This document shows positions 60,661 through 64,000 of a DNA stretch of 64,000 bases, piece after piece. The position numbers and the translations under genes are program-made. Source of the DNA: Microvirga lupini (lineage in GTDB: Bacteria; Pseudomonadota; Alphaproteobacteria; Rhizobiales; Beijerinckiaceae). Position 1 is the stretch's first letter; the number at the start of each line of letters is the position of its first letter. The notes beneath the pieces are model-generated. The model was not told where the DNA came from, ran no database searches, and saw nothing but the letters and a program-made list of their open reading frames with translations. The stretch covers positions 62,001 to 126,000 of the forward strand of contig NZ_JACHWB010000008.1 of the NCBI RefSeq assembly GCF_014191055.1, given 5' to 3'.

Positions 60661-60750
60661 ACGTCATCCCTGGGCTTGTTCCGGGGATCCATGTCTTGCA
60701 ACGCTGCTGTTCTCAAGACGTGGATGGCCGGGACGAGCCCGGCCATGACG
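60661..60750. repeat. Dispersed palindromic repeat, family D, copy 2
   Basis: ACGTCATCCCTGGGCTTG at one end and CGAGCCCGGCCATGACG at the other; inverted relative to copy 1 at 15771-15853, with the CCATGTCTTG / CAAGACGTGG internal arms retained. Confidence 0.85.
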
Positions 60751-60781
60751 AGGAGTTTTGGAATGAGGTTTTAGGTCTTAA

Positions 60782-62740
<1,959 letters not shown>

Positions 62741-62919
62741 GGCGCTTCTCCCAGACGCTTGCGGGATAAATTTAGCGCTAGATGTACGGAAAGAGCCAGG
62801 GGTGGGGCAAGCGGGGCCGGGATCGGACTTTGGTCGCTGGTCATTTTGGGGAAGGGATGGATTGCAGGATAAAGAATGTTACATGTTATAAACAAACATG
62901 CATTTTGAGTTTGAGCACG

Positions 62920-63558
62920 ATGGAAGACCTATTCTCGGTTAAGCTCACCGAAACCGAAGTAGCGCGAGCGAAATCGGCGAGTAGAAAATTCGCTCTGCTT
63001 GCGCTTCTGATGTTCTGCGCAGTTCCGGTGTCTTTTTTCATTTCGCTGGTCTTGAGAGGGAAGGTAAGCAGCTTCAACCCAATCGTTGACGCTTATCTTA
63101 TGCCGGCGCTTTACAATCTTAATCCGAATTTATGGCGTTTCATCAATTATGGCTTTACGACAAATTTGCGCTATGGCGCCGAGTATTTGCTGATCGGATG
63201 GAGTGCATCCGTCCTGATTGGCGCCGTCACGGCCTTCGTAGCTGTGTCTGTGGTTCGGAAAATCGACTTGGGCTACTTCATCTTCAATTCGCAGGAGCAA
63301 AAGCGCCGGCTCATCCACGGATTAGGATACGAGTTCCTGATATTGCTCTTTTGTTTGGGACTCGCGGCCTTTTGCCTATTCATCACGCACGAAGGAGATT
63401 TTGTCGCTCACTATCGACGCAATGGCAGAAAATGGGAGCTTATTTATGTCTGGATCCCAATTGCATACCCGATAGTTGTTTTGTTTTTACTGATATCAGC
63501 AATCCAAATGAAGAAAATGTACCTTCTAGTAAGGCAGCGTTTAAAGCGAAATTACTAG
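62920..63558 (+). CDS. Hypothetical membrane protein, four predicted helices
   Basis: 212 residues. Hydrophobic segments: FALLALLMFCAVPVSFFISL, LLIGWSASVLIGAVTAFVA, EFLILLFCLGLAAFCLFI and VWIPIAYPIVVLFLLISAI. The base composition is visibly AT-richer than the neighbours and uses codons such as TTA, ATA and AAA freely, which suggests recent acquisition. I do not recognise the family. The ATG gives MEDLFSVKL; no clear ribosome-binding site is seen. The 179-base gap before it contains no other feature. Confidence 0.65.
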   Translation: MEDLFSVKLTETEVARAKSASRKFALLALLMFCAVPVSFFISLVLRGKVSSFNPIVDAYLMPALYNLNPNLWRFINYGFTTNLRYGAEYLLIGWSASVLIGAVTAFVAVSVVRKIDLGYFIFNSQEQKRRLIHGLGYEFLILLFCLGLAAFCLFITHEGDFVAHYRRNGRKWELIYVWIPIAYPIVVLFLLISAIQMKKMYLLVRQRLKRNY

Positions 63559-63586
63559 ATATCTAGGTTGTCCTTCGGATGATGAC

Positions 63587-64000
63587 TTAGAGCCCGCCCA
63601 TCCGGCACACGATGGCCCATTCCTCGTCCGTCACCGGCTGCACCGACAGGCGGGAATTGTTGACCAGAATCATCTTCTCGAGCCCGGGCTCCTTCTTGAT
63701 GTCGTCGAGGGTCACAGGCTTCGGAAAAGCCTTCACGGCCTTGATGTCCACCATGCCGAACTTGCCGGTCTCGTCCGTGTGGTCGGGGTAGTATTCGCGG
63801 GTCACCTCGACGATGCCGACCACAGCCTTGCCTTCGTTCGAGTGATAGAAGAATCCCTGCTCGCCCACCTTCATGGCCATCAGGTTCTGCTTGGCGACAT
63901 GGTTGCGCACGCCGTTCCAGTGGGTGCCTTTCGCGCCTTCCGCGACCTGCTGGTCCCAGGACCAGACGGAGGGTTCGGACTTGTAGAGCCAGTGGGCCAT
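63587..64000 (-). CDS. EVE domain protein
   Basis: 137 residues, complete; its ATG is the last three bases of the window. MAHWLYKSEPSVWSWD, HWNGVRNHVAKQNL, EQGFFYHSNEGKAVVGIVEV and NNSRLSVQPVTDEEW define the EVE (PUA-like) domain. Such proteins, like human THYN1, are thought to bind modified bases in DNA or RNA, and stand-alone bacterial members are often found near defence or RNA-modification genes; no such gene is adjacent here. Confidence 0.95.
   Translation of the reverse strand: MAHWLYKSEPSVWSWDQQVAEGAKGTHWNGVRNHVAKQNLMAMKVGEQGFFYHSNEGKAVVGIVEVTREYYPDHTDETGKFGMVDIKAVKAFPKPVTLDDIKKEPGLEKMILVNNSRLSVQPVTDEEWAIVCRMGGL

Overview
The window is GC-rich chromosomal DNA of an alphaproteobacterium. 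The order Hyphomicrobiales (Rhizobiales) is strongly suggested by a complete acpXL-lpxXL cluster for very-long-chain acylation of lipid A, by a ybhL-type leader upstream of a Bax-inhibitor-like gene, by a 1607-residue NAD-glutamate dehydrogenase, and by DUF1127, DUF2794 and DUF1674 genes. The dispersed palindromic repeats look like those of Methylobacteriaceae/Microvirga-type genomes; that genus-level guess is inference only. No prophage, transposase, CRISPR array or rRNA is visible. There is one tRNA gene (Gly-GCC).

Layout. 1-5.2 kb: a truncated PLP-dependent threonine/serine dehydratase coupled to a DUF429 gene, a CitE-type CoA-ester lyase, and a minus-strand run proX - thioredoxin/TPR - LON-domain - Trm112. 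5.3-10.5 kb: tRNA-Gly, an AceE/transketolase-like TPP enzyme, a LysE exporter and an MsbA-like ABC exporter. 10.5-18 kb: a cysteine phosphatase and the lipid A VLCFA cluster acpXL-fabZXL-fabF2XL-fabF1XL-ketoreductase-adh2XL-lpxXL. 18-26 kb: DUF1223, a lemA-TPM-TPM operon, LysE, DUF421, rlmN, an IalB-like secreted protein, YkvA and a short-chain dehydrogenase. 26-33 kb: an orphan RTX protein with an unusual AT-rich upstream region, GFA, phhB, YeiH, a variant histidine phosphatase, thpR and an aldo/keto reductase. 33-37.5 kb: tesA divergent from ybbA-ybbP, then the ybhL leader and its BI-1 gene. 37.5-49.3 kb: GYD protein, MFS exporter, GNAT, DUF2794, a strongly structured RNA candidate, Zn-free MDR oxidoreductase divergent from an HxlR regulator, the giant glutamate dehydrogenase, a UMF1-type MFS protein and YbjQ. 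49.4-56.6 kb: purH, two small-protein genes, a heparinase-like gene with a coupled membrane protein, rsmB and htpX. 56.7-64 kb: DUF1674, an ECF41 sigma factor with its AhpD-like partner and a recognisable cognate promoter, cfa, an L,D-transpeptidase, acs, an AT-richer membrane protein and an EVE-domain protein.

The most coherent system is the lipid A cluster. It carries its own ACP, dehydratase, ketoreductase, a reductase that could serve as enoyl reductase, two ketosynthase-fold proteins and the final acyltransferase, so it could run a complete dedicated elongation cycle. One ketosynthase (fabF2XL) has lost the catalytic Cys and one catalytic His. It therefore looks like a non-catalytic partner, comparable to the chain-length factor of type II polyketide synthases.

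Several families of dispersed palindromic repeats sit in the intergenic spaces, often touching or entering the ends of genes. In two places they supply the stop codons, or the last residues, of the neighbouring proteins.
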